Shown here: one piece after another, positions 10,861 through 22,812 of the stretch
Layout: every line of letters begins with the position of its first letter
How positions within the stretch are numbered: the first letter of the stretch is position 1
DNA from: Rhexocercosporidium sp. MPI-PUGE-AT-0058
Taxonomy: Eukaryota; Ascomycota; Leotiomycetes; Helotiales
Reading direction: 5' to 3'
DNA length: 64,000 nt
Assembly (NCBI GenBank): GCA_020746875.1
Contig: JAGTJL010000008.1
Span: 1,550,001-1,614,000 of the forward strand
Translations under genes and position numbers: made by a program
Notes under the pieces: generated by a model
What the model was told of the DNA's origin: nothing
Seen by the model: only the letters and a program-made list of their open reading frames with translations
Databases searched by the model: none

Positions 10861-13800
10861 ATGGCACCTTCAATCGTTCAGGTTGCCTTCTCGTTGTTGT
10901 TTGCTGGTTCTGCTTTCGCCAGTTCCGATGTTGCCTATGCGCCATTGGAAAATCGCTATGCGACTGTGTTGGACAAGAGAGTGATCCCGACAACGCTGCC
11001 GGGCACATGGGCGTACCAAGGATGTTACTCAGAGGGAGCGAATCGTGCGTTGGGAGGACAAATGTACGCGAACGCCACGGGGATGACAACGGAATCTTGC
11101 ATTGCATTCTGTGACAGTCAGGGAGCTTACTTTGCGGGAACCGAATACTCGTCAGAATGCTGTAAGTAAACCTCGACTGCCAGATTCTGCATAGAGCCTT
11201 CCTCTAATACGGTCCAGACTGTGGAAACAAGATCGATTCTACTTCGCTTCTGTCGCCTGCAGCTGATTGCTCAATGACCTGCTCTGGAAACACAACACAG
11301 ACTTGCGGTGGACCAGCTAGATTATCGGTTTTCTGGAACGGAAACAATCCTCCTCCAGGACCATCAACAAATCCAGGCACAGGAGGATTTGGTTTCTATG
11401 GATGTTACACGTGAGTACTACCCGAACCGCAGCCCACCGGTGGGCTGCAGAGGGTGGATGCAGGTTATTGACGATCAATGCAGAGAAGGAACTACTGGTC
11501 GCTGCCTTGAGAACATGGTAACAGTTACTGCCCCGATGACCGTTGCTCTTTGCGTCCAGGCCTGCAAAACCGCTGGTTACTCGATGGCTGGTATCGAGTA
11601 TGCCTCTGAGTGCTGTGAGACTTTCTAGACCTGCTTCTGATTTCTCCGGCTAATTTATTGATGATAGGGTGTGGTAACTCGATCACAAATGGAGCCATTG
11701 TTGCCACTGGAGGTATTTCGGAGTGTAATATGCTTTGCAAGGGCAATGGATCTGAATACTGTGGAGCTGGAGATCGTTTAGACGTCTACAAGCTCGGGTA
11801 CGAGGGAGTCTCATCCTCATCCATTGCTTCCTCTTCAACCAGGGTACGTATCTTCTTGTCCCAAACTGTACCATCTGCCAACATTTGTTCTAGGCTTCAT
11901 CCTCGACCTCCAGACCTGTTACAGTTGTTTCTACGACAAGCAGATCTAGCACCAGTACCCGAGCAAGCAGTTCGAGTGTTCGATCATCCAGTTCAAGTTC
12001 GAGAATTTCTTCTTCAACTAGAACCTCAACAAGTACCCGAGCTTCATCAAGTTCAAGAGCATCTTCCACAAGCACACGTGCTTCCTCCAGCTCTTCCCGT
12101 GCTTCGTCCTCAACTTCCAGAGCTTCATCTACCAGCACACGCGCTTCAAGTTCTTCCCGAGCCTCATCGTCAAGCTCAAGAGGCTCGACAGCTTCATCCA
12201 CAAGCACAAGGGTTTCCTCAAGTTCCCGAGTGTCTTCGTCAACCGCAGCCACGGCGTCCTCAACAGTTCTCGCAATCAAGCCCGTAGTCGGCGCTTACGG
12301 CTTCCAAGGATGTTACACGGAGGGCGTGGGTGTTCGCGCACTAACTGGCGCGACATATGCTGATTTCGTTGGAATGACCCTGGAGCTTTGCGCTTCTAAG
12401 TGTGCCGGCACCACCTACTTCGGTGTTGAATATGGCGGAGAATGTACGTCCATCTCCCATCGAAATTGGTTACAATGTACTGACGTCTATAGGCTACTGT
12501 GGAAATACTCTTGATACCACATCTGTCCTGACCCCCAACCAACTTGAGTGCAGCTTCACTTGCCCAGGAGATCAATTCGAGTACTGCGGCGCAGGTAAGT
12601 CTAGTTTCTTGAGGCATTGCCCATTCAAGCGTAGGAAAGCAGCAACTGACTCCGATTTCTCGTACTTTAGGCAACAGACTCCAGCTCTATAAGCTTGGTT
12701 CTGCAGCATCCAGCAGCAGTGCCTCTGTACCAACTGGATCCCAAAGCTCAATCTCGACCCGAGTTTCTACCACGTCTTCTCCTTCATCGACCGCTGGTCC
12801 AGCCGGTTATATTTACTATGGCTGCCAGACCGAGGGAACCGGTGTTCGCGCTCTTGGCGCGGCTGCATCTGCATCTGACTTGATGACCGTTGAGATGTGC
12901 CAAGCAAGCTGTGCTGCGTATACCTATTTCGGAGTTGAGTACGGCCGCGAATGCTATTGTGGAAACTCTCTTGCAGCAAGCAGTGTTGCCGCACCCGCAA
13001 CTGATTGTAATGTCCCCTGTATGGGTAACACCGCCCAGAAGTGCGGCGCTGGAAATCGTCTGGACGTCTACGTCAAGAACGGTACCGCTATCCCAACCAA
13101 ACCAACTGGAACAAGCTCTGTTGCCAGCACTTCGACTTCGACACCACTTGCGAGTGGTCTCCCAGCCGGATGGGTTTCGGATGGTTGCTACAAGGAGGGA
13201 ATTGGAGGCCGTGCTCTCCAAAATCAACAGCCAGATAGTCAAGCAAACTCGGTCCAGGTCTGCATCAACACTTGCAAGAACCTCGGCTACAAAGTTGCTG
13301 GTATGGAATATGGTACTCAATGGTAAGTCAACTCTCCTTACCTGCACATACAAAACTAATATACATAGTTTCTGCGACAACTTCCTTTACAATGGTGCCG
13401 CCTCTGTTCCTGCAACATCTTGTAACATGGCATGCCCTGGCAACCCAAGTCAGACTTGCGGAGCTGGAGATTTCTTGAACGTCTATCACACTGGAAACTT
13501 GACTACCTACAAGGCGCCTGCTTCCCAATCAACCGACCTTCCAGGCCAATGGGTCTACCAGGGATGCTACAGCGATAATGTCAACGATAAGCGTGCCTTG
13601 TTCTGGCAAAGCATTTTGACCACCAACAACACCGCAACCAGCTGTCTCGGTCTCTGCCAGAAGTACGGTTTCATGGCTGCCGGTATGGAGTACGGTGACG
13701 AGTGTTTCTGCGGTGATGAGTCGGTTCGTGCTGCTTCTGGCTCAGTCAAGGTCGCCGAAGCTGAATGCCAGGTCAAATGCTCTGGAGACAATAACTACTT

Positions 13801-15454
13801 CTGTGGAGGTGGCTCAAGATTATCTTACTACAGATGGATCGGTGGTGAGCCCTTGAATGTCTGGGCTGAACCTACAGGTATCGCTGCCGGTTCCTATGAG
13901 TTCCTCATCGGTGGTGTGGTCGTTCCTCTCATTACAACTACTGGTATCAACAACAAGGTCGTGTTTATGGAGAAGTCCGGAACTGGCGCTCCAAATACCA
14001 CTGGTACTTATGAGCTCGATCTCAGTGTTTTGGATGACCCCGCCAAAGCCTGGAGACCTCTTCACGTCAAGAGTGATATTTTTTGCTCAGCTGGTATCAC
14101 TTTGCCAGACAAGAAAGGAAGACAACTCAACATTGGTGGATGGGCTGGACCATCGACGTATGGTGTCCGTCTCTACACTCCCGATGGATCTGATGGCGTT
14201 TGGGGAACCAATGACTGGCAGGAGAATGTCAATGAAGTCACCCTGCTTGAAGGTCGTTGGTACCCATCCGCCATGGTCATGGCCAACGGTTCAGTCCTTG
14301 TTCTCGGTGGTGAGGTCGGTTCTAACAGCGCCCCAACTCCTTCCTGCGAGATTCTTCCACCACCAGCTGGAGGATACGCCAAATACTTGGACTGGCTAGA
14401 CCGCACTGACCCTGACAACCTGTACCCATTCATGTTCGTTCTCCCCAGCGGCGGTATCTTCGTTGTCTACTATAACGAGGCGCGTATCATTGATGAGAAG
14501 ACCTTTGATACTGTCAAGACTCTCCCCAACATGCCAGGTTCCGTTGTCAACTTCCTTGCCGGGCGAACATATCCTCTTGAAGGCACCGGGGTCATGCTTC
14601 CACAATACCCACCATACTCTGCCCCAGTCACCGTCTTGGTCTGTGGTGGATCTGCAAATGGTGCTGCATACGCGATTGATAACTGTGTCTCCACTCAACC
14701 TGAAGTTGCTGCCCCAGAATGGACCATTGAGCGCATGCCTTCCCAGCGTGTCTTGTCTTGTATCTGCGCACTTCCCGATGGAACCTACCTGATCCTTAAC
14801 GGAGCCAAGGAAGGTGTCGCTGGATTCGGTCTCGCTCAGGACCCTAACTATAATGCTGTCCTCTACGATCCATCCAAGCCAGTCAACCAGCGTATGTCCA
14901 TCATGGCCAGCACCATCGTCGCCCGTCTTTACCACTCCGAGGCTGTCCTTCTCCCAGACGGACGTGTCCTTGTCTCCGGGTCCAACCCCGAAGATGGAGT
15001 TCACCCCGAAGAATACCGAGTTGAGGTTTTCAACCCACCATACGCGCTCACTGCTGCCCCGGCGCCATCCTTCACCATCGCCAACAAGGACTGGGCTTAT
15101 GGAGCCGCCATCCCAATCACAGCCAATATCCCCTCCGGTGCTTTTGGCACCGTCAAGGTCTCAATGATGGCCGCTGTCTCCTCTACCCACGGTAACTCCA
15201 TGGGCCAGCGTACCCTTTTCTTGACTGTCGCCTGTTCCGGTGCTCCAGCCACTGCGGCATGCACCCTTACCTCTCCTCCATCGGCTCACGTTGCACCACC
15301 AGGATGGTATCAAATTTTCGTTCTCGACAACGGCAAGCCATCCAAGTCCAACTGGGTCCGAATCGGTGGCGCCATCGCGGATGCTGCTGGGCTTGGAAAC
15401 TGGCCCAACACTGCTAGTTTCACTGCCCCAGGGCTCGGAGCCGTTGGCACGTAA
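10861..15454 (+). CDS. Secreted six-WSC-domain copper radical oxidase (glyoxal oxidase-like, AA5)
   Basis: Eight exons: 10861-11161, 11218-11410, 11484-11614, 11668-11843, 11894-12443, 12493-12594, 12671-13322 and 13369-15454, giving 1396 residues. A signal peptide (MAPSIVQVAFSLLFAGSAFA) is followed by WSC1 (about 43-138), WSC2 (about 156-254), a Ser/Thr/Arg-rich linker (about 255-395), WSC3 (about 397-495), WSC4 (about 531-620), WSC5 (about 650-745), WSC6 (about 760-855) and the kelch-like oxidase with its C-terminal DUF1929-type domain. WSC units carry the GCY...ECYCGN...CGAG.RLDVY cysteine pattern. All residues for the Cys-Tyr copper radical site are present: Cys941 (FCSAG), Tyr1000 (GRWYPS), Tyr1223-His1224 (RLYHSE) and His1309 (STHGNS). 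The family oxidises aldehydes or alcohols to yield H2O2; WSC domains bind cell-wall glycans. The exact substrate is unknown. Most introns inside WSC units split the ECYCGN codons. Confidence 0.93.
11894..12255 (+). repeat. Ser-Thr-Arg low-complexity repeat inside the WSC oxidase
   Basis: Degenerate tandem coding repeats of the SSTSTRASSSSSRAS type, with AGC/TCA/TCC serine codons and periodic CGA/CGC/CGT arginines. They form a roughly 120-residue linker between WSC2 and WSC3, probably O-mannosylated stalk. The antisense strand has a Glu/Leu-rich open frame here that is simply the complement of these codons. Confidence 0.8.
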
Positions 15455-16298
15455 CTGTACTCTAGCTGACTGCTATGACAATTTATTTTCCTTTGCTGTC
15501 TTGCATATGTTTGTGTGAATTTTGGAATGGATTGGAGCGGGACGGAATGGAATGGATATAAATAGGATAGGTGAAATCAAAGGGATCAGCATCTAACTTG
15601 CTTGATGTTTTGAAATGGGATCGAGACGATCAAATCCTTTTCTGGTCTGAGTGATCTCGGCATATAATAAGTAAAATTGGGGCTGGGGGCGCTCAGGTGG
15701 TTTGATGCAGGGTACAAGATATCATTCTCACAATATTTGTTGGGTAGATAGCGTTGATTATAGAAGCTTCTTAAATATTCAGATTCATATTTCTTTCACT
15801 TAATGGTGCTACTCGACTTGGTCTTTGGTGCTTCAATGTTGACGATGGAACTGCTCACTGCTAGGCTTTTAGTGAAGCGCGATGTCATTATTCTACTCTG
15901 GACATTGGTGATTAATTCATTGTGAATATGACAGCACTTCATATTCTCTTTCTTCCGGATAAAACCTCCTCTTCAGGTTTCCAAATTGGCTGACAGCTCA
16001 GGTTCTCGGGGGCATCACGTGGGCTTGAAGTGATGTCATGGTCACGATCCTCGAGTTCCCTTCTTCCAAATTTCCAACTCTGACAATTTCTTCAACTGAC
16101 AATACTGTACGTCTAAACGAAACACAATTCGGAGAAGCATTTTCCCCGGGTGCTTGTAAGTTGAGTTTTTCCATCTATCGGGCCTTAATTCACTCTACAG
16201 CCCAGCCCGTCTCCTCAGTGTTAAGACTCCTTCCGAACTCATCAAAACCATTGGAACCTTCATACGACCGTTCAAGCTTAAACCTGTGCAACTTCAAT
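15455..16298. other. Intergenic spacer, 0.84 kb
   Basis: 3' flank of the oxidase and promoter of the glyoxalase-fold gene. It contains short degenerate GGAATGGA-type repeats around 15520-15560 and a CACGTG E-box-like hexamer at 16016-16021, about 280 bp before the downstream ATG. No coding frame of its own. Confidence 0.45.
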
Positions 16299-17374
16299 AT
16301 GGCATCTAAGAGGAAATCCTCTCCACTAGGCCCAGCACCCACCCGTCTCCGACAAATCGCCCTCGTCGCAGAGAACTTGGAGAAAGCAAGGCATCTCCTA
16401 GTAAGTTCCTCGCTTCAGGGGAGCACTTTAAGAATAGCACTTAACATACAAGTAGACAACAGTCATCGGAACGGAAGTGATATTCGAAGACCCAGCAGTC
16501 GAACAATGGGGATTGAAGAATATCCTCGGTTGGTTTCGTATCCCCCCTTTCTTTACATCAAGCGAGCTCATGAATCTCAACAGTCCCCATCGGAGGCGAC
16601 ATCATTGAGGTACTTAGCATTTCCTTTCAACACCCCCTCTCCAACCCTTCCTCCTATGCTACGACTAACACTCCCCAGGTCGTATCTCCCTTCCTCCCCA
16701 CCGCCCCCGCAACCCGCCACCTCACCAAACACGGCCCCGGCGGCTACATGCTAATAATGCAAACCCACCACCCCTCAGCCCTCAAACGTCTCGCCAACAT
16801 CAAAGCCCACCACCTCGCCCAACCAATCTTCACACACTCCACCCCCGAAAGCGACATGGTGCAATACCACCCTAAAGGTATCCCTGGTGGTGTGATTCCC
16901 GAACTCGACTCCCATCGTGAGCATCCAGAGCATCCTGATCCTTTACGTGAGAGGTTCTCGCCGTGGCATGCTGCGGGGCCCGGGGAGCGGTATGCGGTTT
17001 ATAGGGAGGGGATGAGGAGGGCGGGGGGTTTGTGGCTTGTAAGTGTGATGGTGAGACTTAAAGACGGGGACGGGGGTGTGGAGGGGGCGGCGCGGAGGTG
17101 GGAGGATGTTTTTGGGGTGCAGAGGGGGGAGGGAAGTGGGGAGGTGGTTTTTACGAATGCGAAGATGCAGTTTTTGAGAGGCGAGCAGGGGAGGAAGGAC
17201 GGTCTGGTAGAAGTGGGTATTGCTGTTGAAGGGAGGGGAATGAGGGATGGGATTTTAGCAAGGGCGAGGGAGGAGGGGTTGGGTGTTGAGGGGGATGTTG
17301 TGGATATGTTGGGTATTAGTTGGAGGTTTATGGTTCGTGATCCGAACGAAGAGGAACGAATGAGTAAGCTGTAG
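16299..17374 (+). CDS. Glyoxalase-like (VOC superfamily) protein
   Basis: Four exons: 16299-16400, 16456-16528, 16584-16609 (26 nt) and 16679-17374, giving 298 residues. I chose the ATG at 16299 because it starts MASKRKSSPLGPAPTRLRQI and leads directly into the first beta strand of a glyoxalase fold (RLRQIALVAENLEKARHLLT). The spliced N-terminal part continues with EVIFEDPAVEQWGLKNILVP and IGGDIIEVVSP, a typical VOC half with a metal-ligand-like glutamate in IIEVVSP. A second half (VRLKDGDG...MVRDPNEEE) is more divergent. It resembles the Glyoxalase_3/Glyoxalase-like group often found alone in fungi; a true lactoylglutathione lyase activity is not implied. The third exon is C-rich at its start and strongly G-rich at its end. 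Confidence 0.78.
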
Positions 17375-17970
17375 ATCGAATGGTATTCAAAGCGTTCAGA
17401 ATTCATGTGCCAGTTCTAATTTTCCAAGAACGGCGTCCCATGATGCAGCCTTGAGGATTTGGGGAGCCGGAGGACAAAGTCTCGAGTTTTGATACAGGGG
17501 GCGGCGCAGTTGGACGGGTAGAACGCATGAGAAATACAACCATTTTCGGGATAAGTTGGTACAGCAATCCGAAGACTTGTAGGGGAATTGTTACTCCACG
17601 ATTGTCAGTGGCATGATCTGGAAATCTGGGTTTCTAAGCGATTGATAGACCTAGGACAACGGAACACTTGATTACAATACGCTTGCTTCAATGTCAAAAC
17701 TCTGGTTCGATAATGAACCGTTTTGAGGCACGCAGTAGCTTCCAGGTCCATCAACAAGCTAAGCGAGGCAATAGCGAAAATGTAAAAGTCAAAAATCAAG
17801 TGTCATTGACAGCCAAACTCTGGAAGTCTGGTAGGTGGTATAATGATACATTTACATAGAACAAGCAATCAGCCATCCCATCCCATCCCATCCCCGAGAA
17901 TCATCTACGAAGGTATCACATCTTCTCCATACATCATAATATCGTACAGAGCAGTACACTCTCACATCTG
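17375..17970. other. Convergent 3' spacer, 0.6 kb
   Basis: Lies between two converging genes. A short CATCC/CCATCC microsatellite runs through about 17876-17899. Nothing else recognised. Confidence 0.5.
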
Positions 17971-20507
17971 CTACGCACCAGCAGCAACGCAAGCATCCTG
18001 CTGTTTCGAGCAATCCGCAAGGTTGAAGCCTTTAGCAGTTCCTCCGTTGAAGGCATTCGCGCACGCATTGAACTGCACATCACAAGATCTTTGAACGGCA
18101 GCGGACTTGGCAACGAATGTGTTCCCCTTGACTGCGAATGGGCGAGTGGCGTCCCCTGAGTCAGTGATCCCTGGAGCTGCGATTCCTCCGAGAGCTGCGC
18201 TCGTTGGTAGGCTGACTGGTACACTTGATGTAGTGCTTGCGGTGGCGATTGTGGCGTTAGGGAAGAGCTTCGAGGTGACGATTGAAGAGGCGGCTGCGAG
18301 TTTTGGGGTAGCGGTCGCTGAAGGAGGATCTATGAATACAGTCGAAGTCACTACATCGCAGGTAGAGCTGACAGCGGCTGCAGTTGGAGCAGGTGGATCG
18401 ATGAAAACGGTGTTGGTTACGACTGCGCACTCGCTTTCAGCTGGTTTTGTAGCCACGGCCTCAACTCCTCCCAGAGTTGGAGCAGCCTGGGAACTTTGAA
18501 CAGTGGTCGTGAGAGTGACCTCTGAAATTACACTGCCTGTTACAGATGCAGTTGGCGGCACAGTGACAGTGGCGGTTACCTAAAATGTTAGCCCATGAAT
18601 GGTCTAAAAAGGAATATTTACTTACAATTTCAGGAGCAGCCGGTGCTGAGGCACTGCTGGCTACGTTGCCGCATTTGTTTTTTTGGGAAGTGCATTCCTG
18701 GAAAGAGAAGCCAGGGCCAGAGAAGCTGATGCATTTGGTGAACTGATGGCCACAGGCAGCTGCGCATGCCGATGGGAAGTCATCGAAGAGGTCTTCAAAG
18801 ACAACGAAAGATTGTCCCTTCTTGCCAACAGCAGGTGGGAGCCCACCAAGTGAGAAGACGAACTTGAAAAATGTCTTGATGACAACGACTTTGTGGACGA
18901 CAACAACTGTGGTCTGTTTTCCGCCGCCGCCAGCCTTTGCCGTAAAGGCTGGTTTGCCATTGTTGCCCTTCTTCGTTGTCTTGACTGCGACGATTGAAGG
19001 AGCCAAGGAAGACTGTGCAGTTGTGGTGGCTTCAATGACAGCAGAACTCGAAGTGTCCTTTACGTTGTTGTTTCCACCCTTGCCGCCATTTCCTTTGCCT
19101 CCGTTGCCCTTACCGCCATTTCCGTTGCCTCCGTTGCCGTTGCCGCCATTTCCGTTACCTCCGTTGCCTTTACCACCATTCCCTTTACCACCATTGCCGC
19201 CATTACCGGCAGCCTTGGTAGATGTTGTCTGGGCAATAGTGATGTTTTGGAATGGAGCTACCGTAGCGAAACTTTTGGTCGTCGCTTTACCGCCATTTCC
19301 GCCCTTTCGAGTCTTGGTTGTAGCAAGAGTGGACTCGGGGCTCGATTTGATAGTGGAAGTTGACTCTGCTTTTGATGTAGATTCGGCGCTTGACGACGTT
19401 TCAACGGCGGCAATTGATACCGTAGAACTGGAAGCTTCGGAACTCGAGGTAACTGAGCCCCCATTGTTTCCGGCATTACCCCCAGTGTTTCCAGTATTGC
19501 CTCCAGTGTTTCCTCCAGTATTGCCTCCAGTGTTTCCTCCAGTATTGCCTCCAGTGTTTCCTCCAGTGTTTCCTCCGTTGTTTCCTCCATTGTTTCCGGT
19601 GTTACCTTGGTCGTCAGCAACAACGGTAAACTTCGTGCAATCGTCGGGCGTTCCACGCTGAGCAACTGGCATGAGTACGGGTTGATGGTTGGCGGCAGCT
19701 GCCATTGTGCAAACTCGGTAATTTCCGGCAAGAAGTCCCCCAGTTACGGTAGCAGAGAGAAGTCCATTTCCATCACCAGCGTCGTTAATGCCCTTGAAAA
19801 AGACGAACTGGGTAGGATCCAGGGGTTGGGTAGGATTAAGGGTTTTACCCATATCTTGCACAGTCACGTGTGTATGGCCAACAATCTTGCCTCCCTGCAA
19901 GAATTGAGGTCCGGCATAGTAAGTGGTCGCTGCGTTTGTAAAAGTCCCTGCCACAAGGTTTTTCATTTGGACGGTGATTTTGAAGGTAGTGTTGGCTTTG
20001 ATACTGGTATCTCCTACTTCAGGAAACGTGATTATGCTAGAGACCATATTCGCCTTGGCTGGGATATCGCCCATCGCTAAGAAAAGTTAGCAGTGTACGA
20101 AAGGTAAGAGATAAATTTTTGAACTTACGGATTCCATTGCAAGACCCTGCAAGCACTTGGAGGCCGTTTGTCAAGGTCTTTCCAGAGCAATTATTGATGA
20201 AGTTGTTCTTGGAAGTCTTCGAAGCAGATTGACCAGGCTTTTGTGCCCCGTTAATACTGCCATCCGTGAACGAACCGGTTTGGACGGCATTGGCTAGTAG
20301 AGTAGTTCCACTAGCATCGTTGTTGTTTTGACGTTTGTGAAGGAAAGCATGGATACGTCTTGAAGGCTCTCGAACAGACCGACCTTCCATGAGACCATGC
20401 ACATGTCTTGACTGCATGTGGCTTTCCATGTGTGTCGTATCAAAAACAGACCGACCTTCGATGAGGCCGGCGGATGCCAAGATGATGAATAGGGTGGGGT
20501 TCAACAT
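17971..20507 (-). CDS. Secreted Gly/Asn-repeat, cysteine-module cell-surface protein
   Basis: Three exons on the minus strand: 20129-20507, 18626-20076 and 17971-18579 (introns 52 and 46 nt), 812 residues. The start at 20507 gives a signal-like hydrophobic N-terminus (MLNPTLFIILASAGLIEGRS), followed by a basic pro-region ending in a Kex2-type Lys58-Arg59. Next comes an ordered domain of about 190 residues (NNCSGKTLTNGLQVLAGSCNGI ... FKGINDAGDG ... TPDDCTKF) common in fungal secreted proteins of unknown role. Then come GNTGG tandem repeats, Ser/Thr-rich spacers, GNGGKGNGG repeats, a Cys module (SACAAACGHQFTKC...QECTSQKNKC), a Thr/Val/Pro stalk and a second Cys module (SCDVQFNACANAF...DCSKQQDAC) at the C-terminus. 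No GPI signal follows. It is likely a wall-associated or extracellular protein; function unknown. Confidence 0.82.
19075..19205 (-). repeat. GNGGKGNGG coding tandem repeat
   Basis: Tandem 15-nt-like units of Gly-Asn-Gly-Gly-Lys/Asn within the secreted repeat protein. Units alternate Lys and Asn at one position. Such runs vary in copy number between strains. Confidence 0.85.
19465..19610 (-). repeat. GNTGG coding tandem repeat
   Basis: About eight near-identical 15-nt units (plus-strand appearance ttgcctccagtgtttcctcc) encode Gly-Asn-Thr-Gly-Gly within the same protein. The near identity at DNA level implies recent expansion or homogenisation. Confidence 0.88.
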
Positions 20508-22106
20508 ATTGTGATTTGGTGAGGTTAGAGTGTAAAGTTGATGTGGTGATCTATCGATGGTCCGGCCTAGTATGAAAGTTGTGCGTAGAAACAAAAAATG
20601 AGCGACACAGTCGAAGAAGAGAATGAATAATAGGTCAGTCAAAAAGAATGTGACAAGCACGCACCAAAGAATGTAGGTCGAAAAGTTCGATGAGGAAGCA
20701 AGACTGGGCTGGGCGCGACAAGAACTTATATCCCACCAGCCCTTATGGAGAAGGAAATGAATACGGCGTCAAAACCCTCCCGTCGATCACTCTTCAAACA
20801 TCCACAAAGTCTACCAGGCCTCTCACCATGGTTCCTCACGACCCCCTTCCAGCCTCGGTGCTTCGGATGACCTATTGCGGAGGTTTCAGTTTCGAGGGGT
20901 TAGACACAGGAACGAAAAAGAATGGCAAGGTAGAAGCGAGCAAAGGCATCCCACCAACAACATGAGGCAGGTTAATGCGAGAAAATGAACTTGGCCTCCA
21001 AAGCTTGACCAAGTGGGCCAAAACTTGTGACGCGAGTTGTTACTGATTATGCATCACATTAGGCAATACGGGGAAGAGATATGATAGGATGGATACGAAA
21101 GGTCTGAGACAATCCCCCTCTGCTAGACGGCCTAGGTGGCCGGCTTAGGGACGAAACATGATGTTTTTTGGTATCCTTTGGAGCTATCTCGCAAAAGAGC
21201 GCATGAAGTAAACCGCATTGAAAAACAGAGAGATATCATGCTGCACTGCTGGAAGAAAATAAACCGCCATCCGACAGATCAATGCGATTCAAGAAAGACG
21301 ACGGCGCATGTATTTATTTTCAATGATGTTGAGCAGACTTGTATCGTCAATAAGGGGGGTTTGAGTTGCAGCGCCTATTTGATCCTTCATTCCCTGAGGA
21401 GTTTCATCTGGTGTTTTTTCGGCTGGACTCGAAACAAAGTTCTCAGGGGGTTCGGACGAACACCAATCGACCCTATGGTCAAATAAGCTTTGCTGATGTG
21501 AGATTCATTGGCTGATACAAGTTGTCGAGAAGACATCAAAGCTTGAGAAGGATCTCGAGTTTCGATTGTTGCGTGCTGCCAGATTCCATGGCGGCGGACC
21601 AGATGAGTGTCCATCGAGAATCCTGGACGACAGATCACTGCCCAAGCACTTGTTCACTCACATCCAAGCCGAGATCCGAGTATTAGACCAGTCGCTCAAC
21701 AGTGGTATCGAACAAAACAGAACTCCAAACATCTATGTAGAATGTGAGTGAGGAGTCCTCTCGAAATGTTTTGGTTGTTTAGAGACAGCACTGTGCTAGA
21801 GCTGAGCGAGGTGTATCTTCCGACTTATCGCAAAGTCACGTTTAGATACTGAGGAGATGCACGTGATAAACCGGTTAGCTCCAAAATTTCTTAGCGTCAA
21901 TGTCTCTCGAAATGTCCAGGGAAAAAGGTTCAACACCAGCAAGTCAACAGCATCAATCCAGCCGCAACATCGAGCCGACTAATTGCGAAGGGTCCTCTCA
22001 ATTCTTTGTACTATACCATACGACACAATTTTCTTTTCAGCGGCAATCTACGGAAGGTTTTTGCGACTAAGACTGCGCGGGCGATAATTCACAGACATCA
22101 TAGAAG
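20508..22106. promoter_or_regulatory. Divergent intergenic region, 1.6 kb
   Basis: Separates the starts of the secreted repeat protein (-) and TIM17 (+). A good minus-strand TATA (ATATAA, plus-strand 20726-20731) lies about 220 bp upstream of the repeat-protein ATG, fitting a strongly regulated gene. No TATA box stands out for TIM17. No credible coding exon found. Confidence 0.5.
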
Positions 22107-22812
22107 ATGGATCATACACGAGACCCATGTCCTTGGGTGGCATTGAATGATTTTGGAGGAGCATTCTGTATGGGGGTATGCAATGTTTATCTTCTGCCGA
22201 TTCTGCGGTGTCTGTCAACCTTTTTGGGTTGCGCCGACCTACTTCCCCTATCTAAACGCATCAAGCTGACATTTCTAAACACAGGCAATAGGAGGAGCAG
22301 TGTGGCACGGCGTGAAAGGATTTCGGAATTCACCTTACGGAGAGAGACGAATCGGTGCCCTGACGGCAATTAAGGCGCGAGCACCTGTCTTGGGAGGCAA
22401 CTTTGGAGTTTGGGGAGGACTGTTTTCGACATTCGATTGTGCAGTTAAAGGAATAAGGAAGAAGGAGGATCCATACAATGCCAGTACGTGCCAGGCTCTT
22501 TGGGAACAAGGCTTTGGTATGCGGGATGAGGTGCTAACAACCAGAAAGTCATTGCAGGATTCTTCACTGGAGGTGCACTTGCTGTTCGTGGAGGATACAA
22601 GGCTGCAAGAAACTCAGCTATAGGATGTGCCTGTTTACTGGCAGTTATTGAAGGTGTAGGAATTGGATTTCAGAGAATGATGGCCGAAAATACTCGGCTC
22701 GAGGTATGTTTCAATTGCCTCTTTGCCCTTCGACGCAGGCTAATTTCTCTAGGTACCACAACCTCCCCCACCGGCAGAGACTGGCGGTACTGGCTTCCCA
22801 GCTGTTGCATAA
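22107..22812 (+). CDS. TIM17: Mitochondrial inner-membrane translocase subunit Tim17
   Basis: Four exons: 22107-22175, 22285-22483, 22549-22703 and 22753-22812, giving 160 residues, the normal Tim17 size. The N-terminus [20 protein letters not shown] is the conserved Tim17 start, including the Arg-Asp pair (RDPCPW) needed for gating. Four hydrophobic helices follow with the Tim17/22/23 glycine-rich motifs ([74 protein letters not shown]), ending in a proline-rich tail. It is part of the TIM23 complex, which moves presequence proteins into the matrix and sorts inner-membrane proteins. It is an essential housekeeping gene. The third exon's acceptor is ACCAGAAAG; the nearby ACCAG would shift the frame. 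Confidence 0.97.

Noticed and set aside
11890..12279. Minus-strand Glu/Leu/Val-rich 129-residue frame
   Set aside because: It is the exact complement of the Ser/Thr/Arg repeat codons of the WSC oxidase, so its composition is explained by the sense strand.
18822..19661. Plus-strand 279-residue Pro/Leu/Phe-rich frame
   Set aside because: Antisense shadow of the GNTGG and GNGG repeat protein; repeat units force an open frame on the other strand.
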